64,000 nt of DNA from Alphaproteobacteria bacterium AO1-B (GCA_001890945.1 MLAX01000002.1:434001-498000); one strand, 5' to 3'. Shown: positions 1 through 11,000, counted from the stretch's first letter. Numbers and translations: made by a program. The notes: generated by a model from the sequence alone, not told the origin.

Positions 1-326
1 GTCAAGGCACCGGTCTGGGCGCCGTCGTTTTCCTGCGTGACGGCGATTTGACCGCCTGTTTCGGCCGCTTCCTTGGCGTTGCATTCATCCCGAGTGCCGA
101 TGCAGAGGGCGCGGGTTTTACCAGCCGGCTTTAGGGAGCGGGTCTTGAGCTCCTTGAAGTGCTGCTTGACGTCGTTGGCGGAGTAGGTGGCGTCTTGCGC
201 AATTGCTTCTGGCGCTGCTCCGAGCGCCATCACAAGTGCGGTCGCAAACAATACCTTGCTTCGTCGAGGAGTTCTGCCTGAGTAACTCCGGTGCGTTGCG
301 GCTTCTCGGTCCTGAGACAATACCAT
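1..326 (-). CDS. Exported protein, N-terminal part only (possible OmpA-family protein)
   Basis: The gene reads leftwards and runs off the window edge, so only about 108 N-terminal residues are visible. The ATG at 326 has a good ribosome site (GGGAGA, 8 bases upstream). A basic N-tail (RTPRRSK) precedes a hydrophobic stretch and an A-x-A type cleavage region ending near EAIAQD, so a signal peptide is likely. The mature part begins with a charged segment and has two cysteines (ALCIG, DECN). It is divergent from vgrG across a 387-base gap. Such exported proteins beside T6SS arms often carry a C-terminal OmpA domain. That is inference, because the rest lies outside the window. Confidence 0.55.
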   Translation of the reverse strand, partial: MVLSQDREAATHRSYSGRTPRRSKVLFATALVMALGAAPEAIAQDATYSANDVKQHFKELKTRSLKPAGKTRALCIGTRDECNAKEAAETGGQIAVTQENDGAQTGAL

Positions 327-713
327 TGTTCAAATCTCCCTGTTCGACTTGCGTTCAAGTCACCGTCCTGGGTGGCTGATTACAGTCTGTCGAATTCTGG
401 AAAAAATATTGTGGCGTAAGTCACTAAAGTGCTGTTTGATGTCATTATGTCTTAAAAGGAGGTGAAGAAGCAAGAGGACATTCAATATGTTACGTAGGTG
501 GCGAGATGGATAGTGTTTTATCATACTCAACATCATCGCCCGCTGAGTGTTCGGTAATTTTGGCAATAGCCTTAATTAGTTTAGGCGGCAAAAATATTTA
601 TTTCAACGAACTGTGTTGTTGAACACAGCTGCGGTGCCGGAAAACGCCTAGAAAGGAAAAGGCATTCTATCACCAGGCGCTCAGATAGCGCCGAAAGTTG
701 CTGGGAGAGAGAT
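327..713. promoter_or_regulatory. Divergent promoter region between the exported-protein gene and vgrG
   Basis: This 387-base stretch separates two divergent genes. It is AT-richer than its surroundings, especially around 560-620, and contains no ORF with a convincing ribosome site. It must hold the promoter for the T6SS operon starting with vgrG and probably one for the leftward gene. I could not define -35/-10 boxes with confidence. Confidence 0.35.
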
Positions 714-2663
714 GTGGTTCTAGGTCAACTCAAGCAATCGCAGCGGATGGCGGAATTGACGTCGGTCTTCGGCAAGGATGAGATTTCACTTGTCAAAATC
801 GAAGCTGACGAGGGCATCAGCCACGACTTTAAAATCTCTCTCGAAGTGGTCAGTCAGCGTGAAGATCTGGATTTTGACCAGGCTATTGCGACTCACATGA
901 CGGTGAAGGTGACAACCAACAATGGAGATACGCGTTATTTCGATGGTGTGCTCACGGATGCGCGATGGCTTGGTCACCGAGATAGCTACTATGTCTACAG
1001 ATTGACGTTACGTCCGTGGTTCTGGCTGCTGACAAAGAACGCAAATTGCAGGATCTTCAAGGATAAATCTGTACCTGAAATTGTTTCGGAAGTATTGGGC
1101 GAACACGATTTCGCGGACCACCGGAAAACGCTCACTGAGAGTTATCAGCCGATCCACTATTGTGTCCAATACCGGGAATCCGACCACGACTTTTGCTGCC
1201 GCCTGATGGAGGAGGAGGGGATCTCCTACTTCTTTGAACACAAGAACGGCAAGCACACCATGATCCTGGCGGACGCAAAGTCATCCTACACGTCCATTGA
1301 AGGCGATCCGGTTATTCCATTCATTCCGCTCGGTGGAGATAGCCAGCGCGACGAAGAGCATCTTTATCATTGGGTACCAAAGCGCAAATTCCGGACCGGC
1401 AAATTCGCGGTCAACGACTATGATTTTGAAAAACCCAGCGCATCGCTTGAGGCAGACCGGGAAGCCGGGGCGTCTTATCGTGCGGGAAGTCTGGAACGCT
1501 ATGATTATCCTGGCCGGTATACCGAGAAAGACCGGGGAACAAATTTCAGCAAGATCCGGCTGGAGGCTGAGCAAGCTGCTGACAAACGCGTGAAAACGGC
1601 AGGGGAAGTACCGCGTCTCTTCGCAGGAGGGTTGTTCACACTCAAGGATCATCCGCACGGTCCTCAGAACCGGGAATACCTGATTGTCAGGGCGGCGCAC
1701 CAGATCATAACTGAGCAGTACCGGACAGGTGGTAGCGGCGGGCTGCAAGGAGAAGCTTACACCGGCACTTATGACGTACTCCCGGCGGAGATCCCGTTCC
1801 GGACGCCGGCGAGGACGCCCAAACCCCAGATCCCGGGGCCACAAACGGCCAAAGTGGTTGGGCAAGGCGAAATCGATGTCGACGAATACGGTCAGATCAT
1901 GGTCGAGTTTCACTGGGACCGCGACAAGACGCAATCTCGCAGGGTGCGGGTGGCCCAGATCTGGTCAGGACAAGGTTGGGGCGGTATCGTGATCCCCCGC
2001 GTGGATATGGAAGTCATCGTTCAGTTCCTCGAAGGAGATCCGGATCAGCCGATAGTGGTCGGAACGGTGTATAATGCCGAAAACATGCCCCCATATTCCT
2101 TGCCGGGGGAAAAGAACAAAGCCGGTGTGAAATCGGACTCCACGCTTGGAGGCGGTGGGTACAACGAGTTCGTGTTTGACGACACCAAGGGCCAGGAACT
2201 GGTGGGTTTTCATGCGGAAAAGGACCTGGATACCGTCGTTGAGAACAACGAGACGCGGGAGGTCAAAAATTGCCGCAGTTCCACGATCGGCGTTGATGAA
2301 ACGCTTGAGATCGGGCAGCACCGGGAAACAACAATCGGCGTGAACGAGAAGCTAATGGTCGGCCAAAACCGGGAAACAACCATCGGCATGAACGAAAAGC
2401 GCGTGATCGGCATGAAGCGGGAAACCCAGGTCGGCATGATTCGTGATGAGACGATTGGGGTGGATTGGACCGTTCAATCCGGGGCCAAAATCGAGTTTGT
2501 CGTTGGAGCCAGCAAGATCCTGATGACACCCGCATCGATCTCAATTGAATCGCCGGTTATCGACATCAAGGCGTCCGGTCTTCTGAATGCCAAAGGCACA
2601 CTAACGAACGTGGAAGGAACCGCTCTACTGCGATTGAAGGGCGGCGTCCTTTTGATGAACTGA
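714..2663 (+). CDS. vgrG: T6SS spike protein VgrG
   Basis: VgrG (TssI) forms the trimeric tip of the T6SS needle. The 649-residue protein has the expected order: a gp27-like hub (about 1-370), a gp5-like OB domain (about 380-470, with the typical DxxGRI/V-like stretch DEYGQIMVEFHWDRD and the run W-S-G-Q-G-W-G), then a beta-helix needle. The needle shows short tandem repeats of the type IGxxExxxIGxxRETT at about 520-600. It ends soon after the needle, so no C-terminal toxin domain is present. The start is GTG, set 5 bases after GGGAGA; the ATG overlapping it hits a stop after two codons. It is first in a long rightward T6SS operon. Confidence 0.95.
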   Translation: MVLGQLKQSQRMAELTSVFGKDEISLVKIEADEGISHDFKISLEVVSQREDLDFDQAIATHMTVKVTTNNGDTRYFDGVLTDARWLGHRDSYYVYRLTLRPWFWLLTKNANCRIFKDKSVPEIVSEVLGEHDFADHRKTLTESYQPIHYCVQYRESDHDFCCRLMEEEGISYFFEHKNGKHTMILADAKSSYTSIEGDPVIPFIPLGGDSQRDEEHLYHWVPKRKFRTGKFAVNDYDFEKPSASLEADREAGASYRAGSLERYDYPGRYTEKDRGTNFSKIRLEAEQAADKRVKTAGEVPRLFAGGLFTLKDHPHGPQNREYLIVRAAHQIITEQYRTGGSGGLQGEAYTGTYDVLPAEIPFRTPARTPKPQIPGPQTAKVVGQGEIDVDEYGQIMVEFHWDRDKTQSRRVRVAQIWSGQGWGGIVIPRVDMEVIVQFLEGDPDQPIVVGTVYNAENMPPYSLPGEKNKAGVKSDSTLGGGGYNEFVFDDTKGQELVGFHAEKDLDTVVENNETREVKNCRSSTIGVDETLEIGQHRETTIGVNEKLMVGQNRETTIGMNEKRVIGMKRETQVGMIRDETIGVDWTVQSGAKIEFVVGASKILMTPASISIESPVIDIKASGLLNAKGTLTNVEGTALLRLKGGVLLMN

Positions 2664-2704
2664 GTTGGCCATTACGGCTGAAATTCAAGGCTGGGAGAAG
2701 CAAA

Positions 2705-3328
2705 ATGGCGACATCCAGGATTAGGTTTACCAAAGCGAGCCAGGTGTTCGAAACCTATCCGGACCTTGTCGATCTGGTTCCAGAGCCGCAAGGTGAAATG
2801 GAGCCTGAAACCTACCTTGCTGATCTCAGAAAACAGGATCCGGCCTTCGCGGCGCTTGCCTTCTTCGCTCACGTCTTGCCAAAGCGTGAATCCGTTTGGT
2901 GGGCACATCAATGTGTTGTGGGACTGCAGGCAAACCTGTCGAGTGCCGAAACAAATATAATGCGCCTGGCCGAAGCCTGGGTCCGTGATGGGGATGAAGA
3001 GAGCCGCGAAGCGGTCCAAAAAGTAACGGACCCCAAAAAGCCGGACACCGCGCCGGTATGGGTCGGGCTGGCCGCTGTTTGGTCAAGCGGCTCCTTGTCG
3101 CCCAATCCTGATTATCGTGTTGAAACGCCGGACGATTTGACGGCCAAGGCAGTCCACACCGCTGTTTTGATTGCGGTTGGACAAGTCGGCCCGACACAAC
3201 GGAAAATAGCGATCGACACGTGTCTGGATGCGGGCCTTATGTTCGCACGAGGAGACAGCATGCCACCTGTTCGGCTTAGCGGTACGTCAGGAGCCCAGGT
3301 GCTTGGCACAGTGGATGGGGGTGGGTAA
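2705..3328 (+). CDS. T6SS-linked small protein, DUF6931-like
   Basis: This is a 207-residue, probably cytoplasmic, mostly helical protein with no signal peptide or membrane segment. It lies between vgrG and tagH with a strong ribosome site (GGGAGA) before the ATG. The motifs WWAHQC, AEAWV and an alanine-rich C-terminal half resemble a family (DUF6931) that I recall travelling with T6SS operons. The family assignment is from memory and tentative. Its position directly after VgrG could mean a role in VgrG loading or folding, but nothing in the sequence proves this. Confidence 0.6.
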   Translation: MATSRIRFTKASQVFETYPDLVDLVPEPQGEMEPETYLADLRKQDPAFAALAFFAHVLPKRESVWWAHQCVVGLQANLSSAETNIMRLAEAWVRDGDEESREAVQKVTDPKKPDTAPVWVGLAAVWSSGSLSPNPDYRVETPDDLTAKAVHTAVLIAVGQVGPTQRKIAIDTCLDAGLMFARGDSMPPVRLSGTSGAQVLGTVDGGG

Positions 3329-3334
3329 GCGCTG

Positions 3335-5089
3335 ATGCAGATTACGCTCCAAATCGAGAACGTTGACCGGTTGGAGACCGGCGGACAGGTTTCTTACACC
3401 TGTTCTGACCGGGGCTTCGACATCGGCCGGCATGAACACCTCGATTGGAGCCTTCCTGATCCGCAGCGCGTTATATCCGGAAAACACTGTGAGGTACGGT
3501 TCGAAGGCAATGGTTTTGTACTTCATGACATGTCGACAAATGGCACGTTCATGAACGGCAACCCGAACCGGATGGATAAACCCCACATGCTGCGATCGGG
3601 CGACCGGTTTATGGTCGGGGATTACATCATATCAGTGGCCATTGAAGGGGCCGTTGTGCCTTCTCACCCGGTTCATCCAGCTGCTGCGAGCGTTCCGTCA
3701 CAGCCTCCAATGCCGTCTTTCCCTGTTGCCCCTCAACAACCATTGCAGCAAAGAGACGCATGGCCTGCACCGCCTTCATCGGCAGATCCGTCTTATCCGA
3801 TGCCGCAGCCCTCCAGCCCTTGGGGCGCGCCAGAAACTGGTATGGAGGGGCGGCACGCTCCGCCGTCGGATGCGCCAGGTGTTGGAACACCTGCAGATGA
3901 TGTCTGGAGCCAACAGGGTCACGGATGGGGAAATGCCGATCCGGCACTTTATTCGCCGCAAGCCAATGCTCCAGTGCAACAGCCGCCAAGACCTGCACAG
4001 GCTGATCCGCTTGATCATCTCGCCTCTCAGCCCGATCTGCAGCCAAGAAAATCGCCCGAAAATCCAGCTCTTGCTGGTGGGGTTGAAGCGGCCGCAACCC
4101 AGCCCGGGCTTCAGTCTCCTGCTTTTTCTGAGGCAGAGGGAGTGCCTGCACCCTCCGAGCCCTTGTTCGGAATGCCAGATCTTGTATCGACTGAGCCCTC
4201 ACCTGTGCAAGAGCGTGTTTTGTCTTCAGAGCTTCCGGAAGATGTTGATGCCAAGCGTGGCTTAAGCGAAAAAAGTCTCTCACCGTTTCCGGAGGTTTCG
4301 CCGCCCGAATCTGGCGCGTCATCGTTTGCGTCCACCGAGATGAAGCCCAAGGCTGACCAATCCACTGTGTCTCAACCTCCTCACTCAGAGTTTTCCGAGG
4401 TCGAAGAGAACAAAACGCCAATCGAAGAAAGTCAATCTCCTCGGCTCGATCCAGTTGTTGAGCCGCCAAAAGAAGGTGCAGGCGAAGCGGGTGACAGTTT
4501 TCTACGAGCGTTTGCCGAAGGGGCCGGCATACCGGTTTCAGCCCTTGACGGACGCGACCCCGATGAGTTGGCCCGTGAACTGGGAGACATCCTTGCAGGG
4601 GTTACAGGCGATCTGATGGGTCTGTTGGCCGCGCGCAGCCACGTGAAGGCTTTGACTCGGAACGCCAACAGGACAATGATCAGCCGGACCGGCAACAACG
4701 CTCTTAAGTTTTCGCCAACACCGCAGGTGGCGCTTCAGACCATGTTGTCTGAAAACGCTGAAGCGAACGGGTATCTGCCTATCAAGAAGGCGATGGCGAA
4801 CGCATTCAAAGACATTCAGAAACATCATGTGTGGACCTATTCCGCGATGCAAAAGGCTGCGGCGCGGTTTGAACAGACCCTTTCACCCAAAGCGATAGAG
4901 GCGGAAGGTTTGGTTCAAAAGTCCACGTTCGGGAACGTGAAAGCCAAACAATGGGAGAAACTGGATGAGCGCTGGACGTCTCTCGTCAGCACCCATGATG
5001 ACGGGCTTGTCGGAGTGTTCACGCAGTATTTTACTGAAACTTATGAGGAATTGAGCCGTGCGGATGACGGGGAGGATCCCAGTTTTTAA
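3335..5089 (+). CDS. tagH: T6SS-associated FHA-domain protein TagH
   Basis: FHA proteins of T6SS loci bind phosphothreonine and relay PpkA kinase signals to secretion. The 584-residue protein has an N-terminal FHA domain (about 1-100; visible hallmarks GRH, SGKHC and STNGTFMNG). A long proline/glutamine/serine-rich, probably disordered linker follows (about 105-390). The folded C-terminal domain (about 390-575; DGRDPDELARELG and LLAARSHVK stretches) is typical of TagH. It starts 6 bases after the preceding gene and is followed by tssK. The kinase and phosphatase that would act on its pathway are encoded further along the same operon. Confidence 0.93.
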   Translation: MQITLQIENVDRLETGGQVSYTCSDRGFDIGRHEHLDWSLPDPQRVISGKHCEVRFEGNGFVLHDMSTNGTFMNGNPNRMDKPHMLRSGDRFMVGDYIISVAIEGAVVPSHPVHPAAASVPSQPPMPSFPVAPQQPLQQRDAWPAPPSSADPSYPMPQPSSPWGAPETGMEGRHAPPSDAPGVGTPADDVWSQQGHGWGNADPALYSPQANAPVQQPPRPAQADPLDHLASQPDLQPRKSPENPALAGGVEAAATQPGLQSPAFSEAEGVPAPSEPLFGMPDLVSTEPSPVQERVLSSELPEDVDAKRGLSEKSLSPFPEVSPPESGASSFASTEMKPKADQSTVSQPPHSEFSEVEENKTPIEESQSPRLDPVVEPPKEGAGEAGDSFLRAFAEGAGIPVSALDGRDPDELARELGDILAGVTGDLMGLLAARSHVKALTRNANRTMISRTGNNALKFSPTPQVALQTMLSENAEANGYLPIKKAMANAFKDIQKHHVWTYSAMQKAAARFEQTLSPKAIEAEGLVQKSTFGNVKAKQWEKLDERWTSLVSTHDDGLVGVFTQYFTETYEELSRADDGEDPSF

Positions 5090-5150
5090 CCGTCGATAAG
5101 ATGGGGTGCCGGCTTGTTGATTTGCCGCCTGTTGAAGGAGCAGTGCCTGG

Positions 5151-6485
5151 ATGTCGTGGTATAGCAAGGTAGCTTGGACGGAAGGTCTTTTTTTGAGACC
5201 GCACCACCTGCAGCAAAGCGACCGTTACGCGGAGCATTTGCTTGACGAACGGGTGCGCCTTGCTTCGCCTTATCCTTGGGGTTTTGCAGACGTCGAAATC
5301 GATCAAGATGTTGGACAGCAATGCCGGTTCGCCTTGCGCCACGGGCGCGGTATTTTTCCGGACGGTACGGTTTTCAATTTTCCAGCAGACGGAACCGCAC
5401 CGCCTGCAATTGACGTTCCGGAGGACGCGGCCGGCCAGATCGTCTGGCTCGGTATTCCGGAGACGACAGTCAATGCGGTTGAAGTTGCCAACGGCCGGGA
5501 AGATGCAGCTACCCGATACATCCAGGGGCGTGAAACGATCATCGATTCAACGTCTGCACTCCGGCAGGAGGAAGAGATCGATGTTGCGCATCCAAGGCTG
5601 ATGTATTCGATCCGCTCCACACCGCATCCAGGTCATGTGTGCCTGCCGGTCGCGCGGATTACCGAAATCAAGGACCGGATTGTTATAACAGACGGGTCGT
5701 TCGCGCCCCCGGTTCTTGCTTGTCATGTTCATCCCGTTGTCACCGGCTGGATTGATGCGGTCATAGGTTGGGTCGAGCGCAAACTGAGCGAACTGGCCCG
5801 CTATGCAGCCGATACGTCCGCGGGCGGTGGTTTGCAGAATTTCGACTATCTGACCTTGCAGATGCTCAACCGGATGCACCCGATGCTGATGCATCTGCGC
5901 AAGTCCGCTTATGTCCATCCGGAACGTCTTTACAGTGAACTGCTCCAGGTCGCGGGAGAACTTGCGACGTTTGCCACGGAAGAACGGCGCGCGAGGAATT
6001 ATCCAGTCTATGATCACGACAGGCTCCACGACGTCTTCAAACCAGTTTTAGCTGACATACAGGCCTTTTTGTCCGCCGGTTACGACCGGCGTGCGATCCG
6101 ACTGCCATTGGAACAACTTGCGCCAAACGCCTTCAAGTCGACAATCGTCGACAGGAACCTGTTTGCTCAGGCAAGTTTCGTGATCGAAGTCGCCGCCCGC
6201 CGCCCGCTCACAGAAATTCAGATCGAGTTCCCGCGGCTCTTTAAGGTCGGGCCGTTCAGTCAGATGCGGCAGATTGTGTATTCGAACCTGCCTGGCATTC
6301 CGCTTCTCCATATGCCGGTTCCGCCCGCGCAAATCCGGGCGCTGACGGATCGTGTTTATTTCCGTCTCGACAAGACCACACCTCTTTGGCGTGAGTTCAG
6401 TCAGGATTCTGCTATCGGGCTCCAGTTTTCGGGCAATTGGCCTGACCTTCAATTGGAGTTCTATGCAATTCGGGAGGATCGCTGA
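5151..6485 (+). CDS. tssK: T6SS baseplate protein TssK
   Basis: TssK links the T6SS baseplate to the membrane complex by binding TssL/TssM and TssFG. The length (444 aa) and the N-terminal hallmark W-T-E-G-L-F-L-R-P-H-H-L-Q-Q are diagnostic of the family. An AAGGAG ribosome site precedes the ATG. Its stop overlaps the tssL start by one base (TGATG), so the two are translationally coupled, matching their direct contact in the machine. Confidence 0.96.
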   Translation: MSWYSKVAWTEGLFLRPHHLQQSDRYAEHLLDERVRLASPYPWGFADVEIDQDVGQQCRFALRHGRGIFPDGTVFNFPADGTAPPAIDVPEDAAGQIVWLGIPETTVNAVEVANGREDAATRYIQGRETIIDSTSALRQEEEIDVAHPRLMYSIRSTPHPGHVCLPVARITEIKDRIVITDGSFAPPVLACHVHPVVTGWIDAVIGWVERKLSELARYAADTSAGGGLQNFDYLTLQMLNRMHPMLMHLRKSAYVHPERLYSELLQVAGELATFATEERRARNYPVYDHDRLHDVFKPVLADIQAFLSAGYDRRAIRLPLEQLAPNAFKSTIVDRNLFAQASFVIEVAARRPLTEIQIEFPRLFKVGPFSQMRQIVYSNLPGIPLLHMPVPPAQIRALTDRVYFRLDKTTPLWREFSQDSAIGLQFSGNWPDLQLEFYAIREDR

Positions 6486-8083
6486 TGGCGGATGATGACG
6501 ATCCTTTTGGCGTTTCGAAGAGGAAGGGAAAAACCATTGTCCGGCCAAATCCGGGTGGCCGATGGACCGAAACCCCGACTGACGGTCCACCGCCCAGTCA
6601 GGCGGCACCGCGACAGCCACCACCATCACAGACGGGGCAGGTGCCTCCATCATCGGGGCAGCCGGCAAGGTCTGATCCTTGGCAAAGCAACAGCGGGCAG
6701 CAAGACCCTTACGCACCGACGCCTGCCGGTTACGAATATGGCCAGCAAAGCGCACCAGACCTGCATCGTCCACCGCAAACCGGCGAGGTCCCGCCGCAGA
6801 CGGGCGCGGCACAACAGCCTCAAGGGCAATTGGCGGCTACACCGGATTTGTCCCAAATACGTGTCGCCAACCGCAATCCGATTTCCCGCGCTGCAGCGCC
6901 GCTGCTCTTGTTGCTTGGCCGGCTTCATCTCACGATGACTGATGCCCAATTCGATGCCTTGATGCGCGACGTTTACAACGCCATCAAGAGTTTTGAAAAA
7001 GAGCTGCGCAATTCCGGCATTAGCGATGATCAGATCCGGTCAGCGGCCTATGCCTTGTGTGCAACGTCTGATGACATCGTGCAAAATCTTCCGTCCGCCG
7101 GGCGCCATCAATGGACGCAATATTCGATGTTGACCCAGTTTTTCGGGCAAGCGACCGGCGGGGTGGAATTCTTCCAGCTTTTGGAAAAGGCAAAACAGGA
7201 TCCGGGCCGAAATTACGGTGTTCTTGAGGTGATGCACTCGTGCCTGTCGCTCGGGTTTAACGGTAAGTACCGGGCGATCCAGGGCGGACAGCAGGGCCTT
7301 GAGCGTGAGCGCAGAGATCTTCATGAGATCCTGCGGCGGATCCGGCCGCGGCCCGGCGATGACTTGTCTCCGCATTGGCGTGGTCTAGAGTTGATGCAAA
7401 AGAAGACTGGGTTCTCAGTTCCGATCTGGTCCGTCGCCGCGATTGCCGGAGCAATCCTCCTCGGCGCCTACATCACCTTGTTGCTGCTTTTGTCCAGTGG
7501 CAGCGAAGTTCTGGCGAGTAGGGAAGCTGCCCTGTTTCCAAACGGTCCGGTTGAACTTGCGCGGGAGGGCTATCAGCCCAAACCGCCACCACCACCGCCG
7601 CCGCCAGAAGATGCCCTGATCGATGTTCTAAACGATCAGCTTGGAGGGCTCGACGGACTGGAAATTACTCAAGCCGGGCCAGCTGTGCTTTTGCGGATGC
7701 GGGCGCAGTTTGATGTTGCTGCAGCCTCTTTGCGACCTGAATTTGAAGACCTCGTTGTTCAGGTCGGCACAACGCTGAACGATGAAGGCGGGGATATATT
7801 AGTTGTCGGGCACACCGATAGCGATCCGATCCGCAACAATCCGCGGTTCCCCAGCAACTGGCATTTATCGGTGGAGCGCGCCAAATCCGTAGCGGCTGTC
7901 ATGCAAGGTCTCTTGGATGCTCCGGAAAGAATTACTGTCGAAGGGCGCGGGGCAGATGAACCGATCGCGCCCAACACCAGCCGCGAAGGGAAGGCAAAAA
8001 ACCGACGGGTCGATGTTTATGTGAGACCGTTGCCCGGCAAACCGGTCGCAGCAGTTCAACTCGGTGCTGAGAACCCGCAGTAG
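6485..8083 (+). CDS. tssL: T6SS inner-membrane protein TssL with OmpA-like C-terminus
   Basis: This is the DotU/IcmH-family anchor of the T6SS membrane complex. A proline/glutamine-rich cytoplasmic leader (about 1-115) is followed by the helical DotU domain (about 130-300). One membrane span lies near residue 320-340 (IAGAILLGAYITLLLLL). A proline stretch and a periplasmic OmpA/MotB-type peptidoglycan-binding domain follow (about 400-520; VVGHTDSDPI and AKNRRVDVYV hallmarks). This is the extended, peptidoglycan-anchored TssL form. It sits between tssK and tssM, as expected for a coupled assembly operon. Confidence 0.95.
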   Translation: MADDDDPFGVSKRKGKTIVRPNPGGRWTETPTDGPPPSQAAPRQPPPSQTGQVPPSSGQPARSDPWQSNSGQQDPYAPTPAGYEYGQQSAPDLHRPPQTGEVPPQTGAAQQPQGQLAATPDLSQIRVANRNPISRAAAPLLLLLGRLHLTMTDAQFDALMRDVYNAIKSFEKELRNSGISDDQIRSAAYALCATSDDIVQNLPSAGRHQWTQYSMLTQFFGQATGGVEFFQLLEKAKQDPGRNYGVLEVMHSCLSLGFNGKYRAIQGGQQGLERERRDLHEILRRIRPRPGDDLSPHWRGLELMQKKTGFSVPIWSVAAIAGAILLGAYITLLLLLSSGSEVLASREAALFPNGPVELAREGYQPKPPPPPPPPEDALIDVLNDQLGGLDGLEITQAGPAVLLRMRAQFDVAAASLRPEFEDLVVQVGTTLNDEGGDILVVGHTDSDPIRNNPRFPSNWHLSVERAKSVAAVMQGLLDAPERITVEGRGADEPIAPNTSREGKAKNRRVDVYVRPLPGKPVAAVQLGAENPQ

Positions 8084-8094
8084 AGGCAGCCTAG

Positions 8095-11000
8095 ATGAAG
8101 TTCTGGTTTGGAATAATTGCTGTTTTGATCGGTATCGTCGCCATGATCGCCTTGATCTGCTTCGGCGGGCCTTTCCTGGCTGTCGCCGGTGTGCGGCCGT
8201 TTGAACCGCTTTGGGTGCGCTTGTCGTTGTCGCTCATCATACTGCTTACACTCGGCGGCTGGACCGGATACCGGATCTACAGGCGGCTTGCTGCCAATCG
8301 GGAACTCGAGCAGGAAATCGTTCAGCCGAAAGCGAGCGAGGAAGACCTGCAGATTATGTCTGAGCGCATGAAAGATGCACTCAAAACGTTGAAGACAGCG
8401 AGCGGCAATTCAAGAACGTATCTGTATGATCTGCCTTGGTACTTGATGATCGGTCCGCCTGGTGCCGGAAAAACAACCGCATTGATGCAATCCGGATTGA
8501 AATTTGCCAACTCGCGGGGCAAAGGCGAGGCGCAAAAGCTGGAAGGACTGGGAGGAACCCGGTTCTGCGATTGGTGGTTTGCGGAGAGCGCTGTTCTGAT
8601 CGACACAGCCGGGCGGTACACGACGCAAGACTCTGATGAAGAACATGACCGGGAGGCGTGGCAAGGCTTCTTGAAGCTGCTTCGGAAAGCAAGACCGAAG
8701 CAACCGATCAACGGTGTCATGGTGTCCATCAGCCTTGAAGACCTGATGACATTGTCAGAGGCCGATTTGAAGCTTCACACGGATGCTATCCGCGCGCGTT
8801 TGGTCGAACTCTACAAGACACTAAAGATCGACTTTCCTGTTTATATGATTTTCACCAAAGCCGACACGATTGCCGGTTTCATGGAATTTTTTGGGTCTTA
8901 TCCGGAAACCCGCCGCAACCTTGTCTGGGGCGCCACATTCCAGACACGTGAGAAAACCAAAAACATGGTCGCGGAAACGCCGGCGGAGTTTGACCTTCTC
9001 ATCGAGCGATTAAATGAAGAATTGCCGGACCGCTTGCAGGAGGAACCGGATCCGAGAGCCCGGCTCATGCTGTTCGGGTTGCCAACACAAGTCGCGGCGT
9101 TGAAAGATCGTGTGGTCGGCTTCATGAACGCGATCTTCGAACCAAGCCGCTACTACCCCAACGCAGTGCTGCGCGGATTTTATTTCACATCCGGTACACA
9201 GACAGGAACAGCGATTGACCGGGTGATCGGATCGATGAGCCAAGCGTTTGGTACTGCCTATCAAGCTGCAGCGCTTTCGGGACAAGGTAAAAGCTATTTC
9301 CTCAGGGACCTTCTAACAAAAGTCATTATTGGGGAATCGGGTTGGGTCACGAGCAACCGCCAAGCTGTCCGTCTTGCCACGGCGGGAAGAATATCGGTTT
9401 ACGCAGCCATTGCTTTGTTGACACTCGGACTCGGAAGCCTCTGGACCATAAGCTACCTCAACAACAAAACCCTGATTGAAGAAACGAATGCGGCGGTCGC
9501 CAGTATTCGCGCCACAGGCGAAGGGGTTATCGATCAAAGGATCGTCCGCGATAACAACCTGGTCGATGTAAATGCGATCCTCTTGTACCTCCGGCTTTTG
9601 CCGGCGGGATACAGTACCCAAGACGACCCGACACCCGTGATGGAGCAATTTGGCCTCAGTCAACGGGAAAGACTCGTCGCAGCGGGGATTTCCTCCTACC
9701 GCAGCGGGTTGGAAAGGTTGCTTCGGCCACGGCTGTTGCTCAGGATCGAAGAGCAGATGGCAGATGTTCTGGACAATCGGCGGGGCCCAGATAGCAGCGA
9801 TATCGATGTTCTTTACAATTTGGCGAAACTCTACCGGATGGTTGCCGGTGATGCGCCGGAAATTGACCGCGACCAAATCCAAAATTCTTTCCGCGCTGAT
9901 TTTCTGGCGAGCTTCCCTGGTCCTGGCAATGAAGCCCTGCGTCTTCAGCTGAACAGCCACATTACAGCGATGCTGGATCTGGACTTTGGTGGTTCGGTTT
10001 TAACCAGCCAATTGGATGGAGCGCTCGTTGAGGAAGTACAGCGGGAACTTGCTCGCGTCAGCCTGGCAGAGCGCGGGTATGCCCTGTTGAAATCGCGCGC
10101 CAAGGGATTGGCAGCGGATGATTGGATTGCCGAGCAACGCGGCGGCCCGGACATGCAGACTGTTTTTGAAACGGAAAACGGCGACACGCTTGATACAGTG
10201 GCTGTCGACAAGTTTTTCACCTATCCGGGCTTTCATTTGACGGTCCTTCCGAACCTTGCCGGTATTCGTGAGGAGTTGGAACGGGACAAATGGCTGTTTG
10301 GTGAGATTGGCGAAGCCAATGCCTTTGCCGGACAATACCAATCTCTCCCGTCGAAGATTTTGGCGCTTTACACCAAGGATTTCATAGCGGCCTGGGATAC
10401 GGCTCTGGGAAACCTGAAATTCAAGTCGATGAGCAGCGACAAGCCGCTTTATACAACATTGCAGGCAGTCTCCGCGCCGACATCTCCAATTGTCCAACTC
10501 TTGGAGAGCATCCGCCGGGAAACGTCTCTTACCCAAGATCTTTCGGAAAGTGGCCAAGGGGCAGGTGTCTCGAGCAATCAGGCTCAGGAGGTCGGGGCAG
10601 GGGCGGCGCAAAAGGTTTTCCAGCGCTATGTCTTGGATTCGTCCGGAGGTCTTAAACGTATCGGGCTTGAGGCTGGACTAGAGCTTATTGCGCCCGGTGG
10701 GATCTCCAACGCGCTTGGGGGCACTGGACAAAGCGACCCGGGCGTCATTCCAGGAAAGTCAATCGAAGACTATTTCCGTCCATATCATGTCCTCGTCGAA
10801 GGAGAAAACAGCCGGAAAATCGATGCGCTGCTGCTAAACTTCAAGAATATTCTCGACAATCTTTTGGTCGTTGCGAACAACCCGATCCAGAGCGAGACGG
10901 CAAATTCCAACGTGCAGATCCAGGCGTCTCTACTGCGCAGCAATGCGACACGGTTTCCCAGCCCCCTTGATCGCCTGATCCAGCAAGCTGCACAAGAGTT

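Noticed and set aside
360..566. Minus-strand 68-residue frame upstream of vgrG
   Set aside because: The composition is not protein-like (leucine/histidine-rich) and it lies in the promoter gap; no ribosome site was seen.
1281..1934. Long minus-strand frame inside vgrG, and similar frames inside other genes
   Set aside because: These are antisense shadows of clearly coding genes with strong family matches on the other strand.
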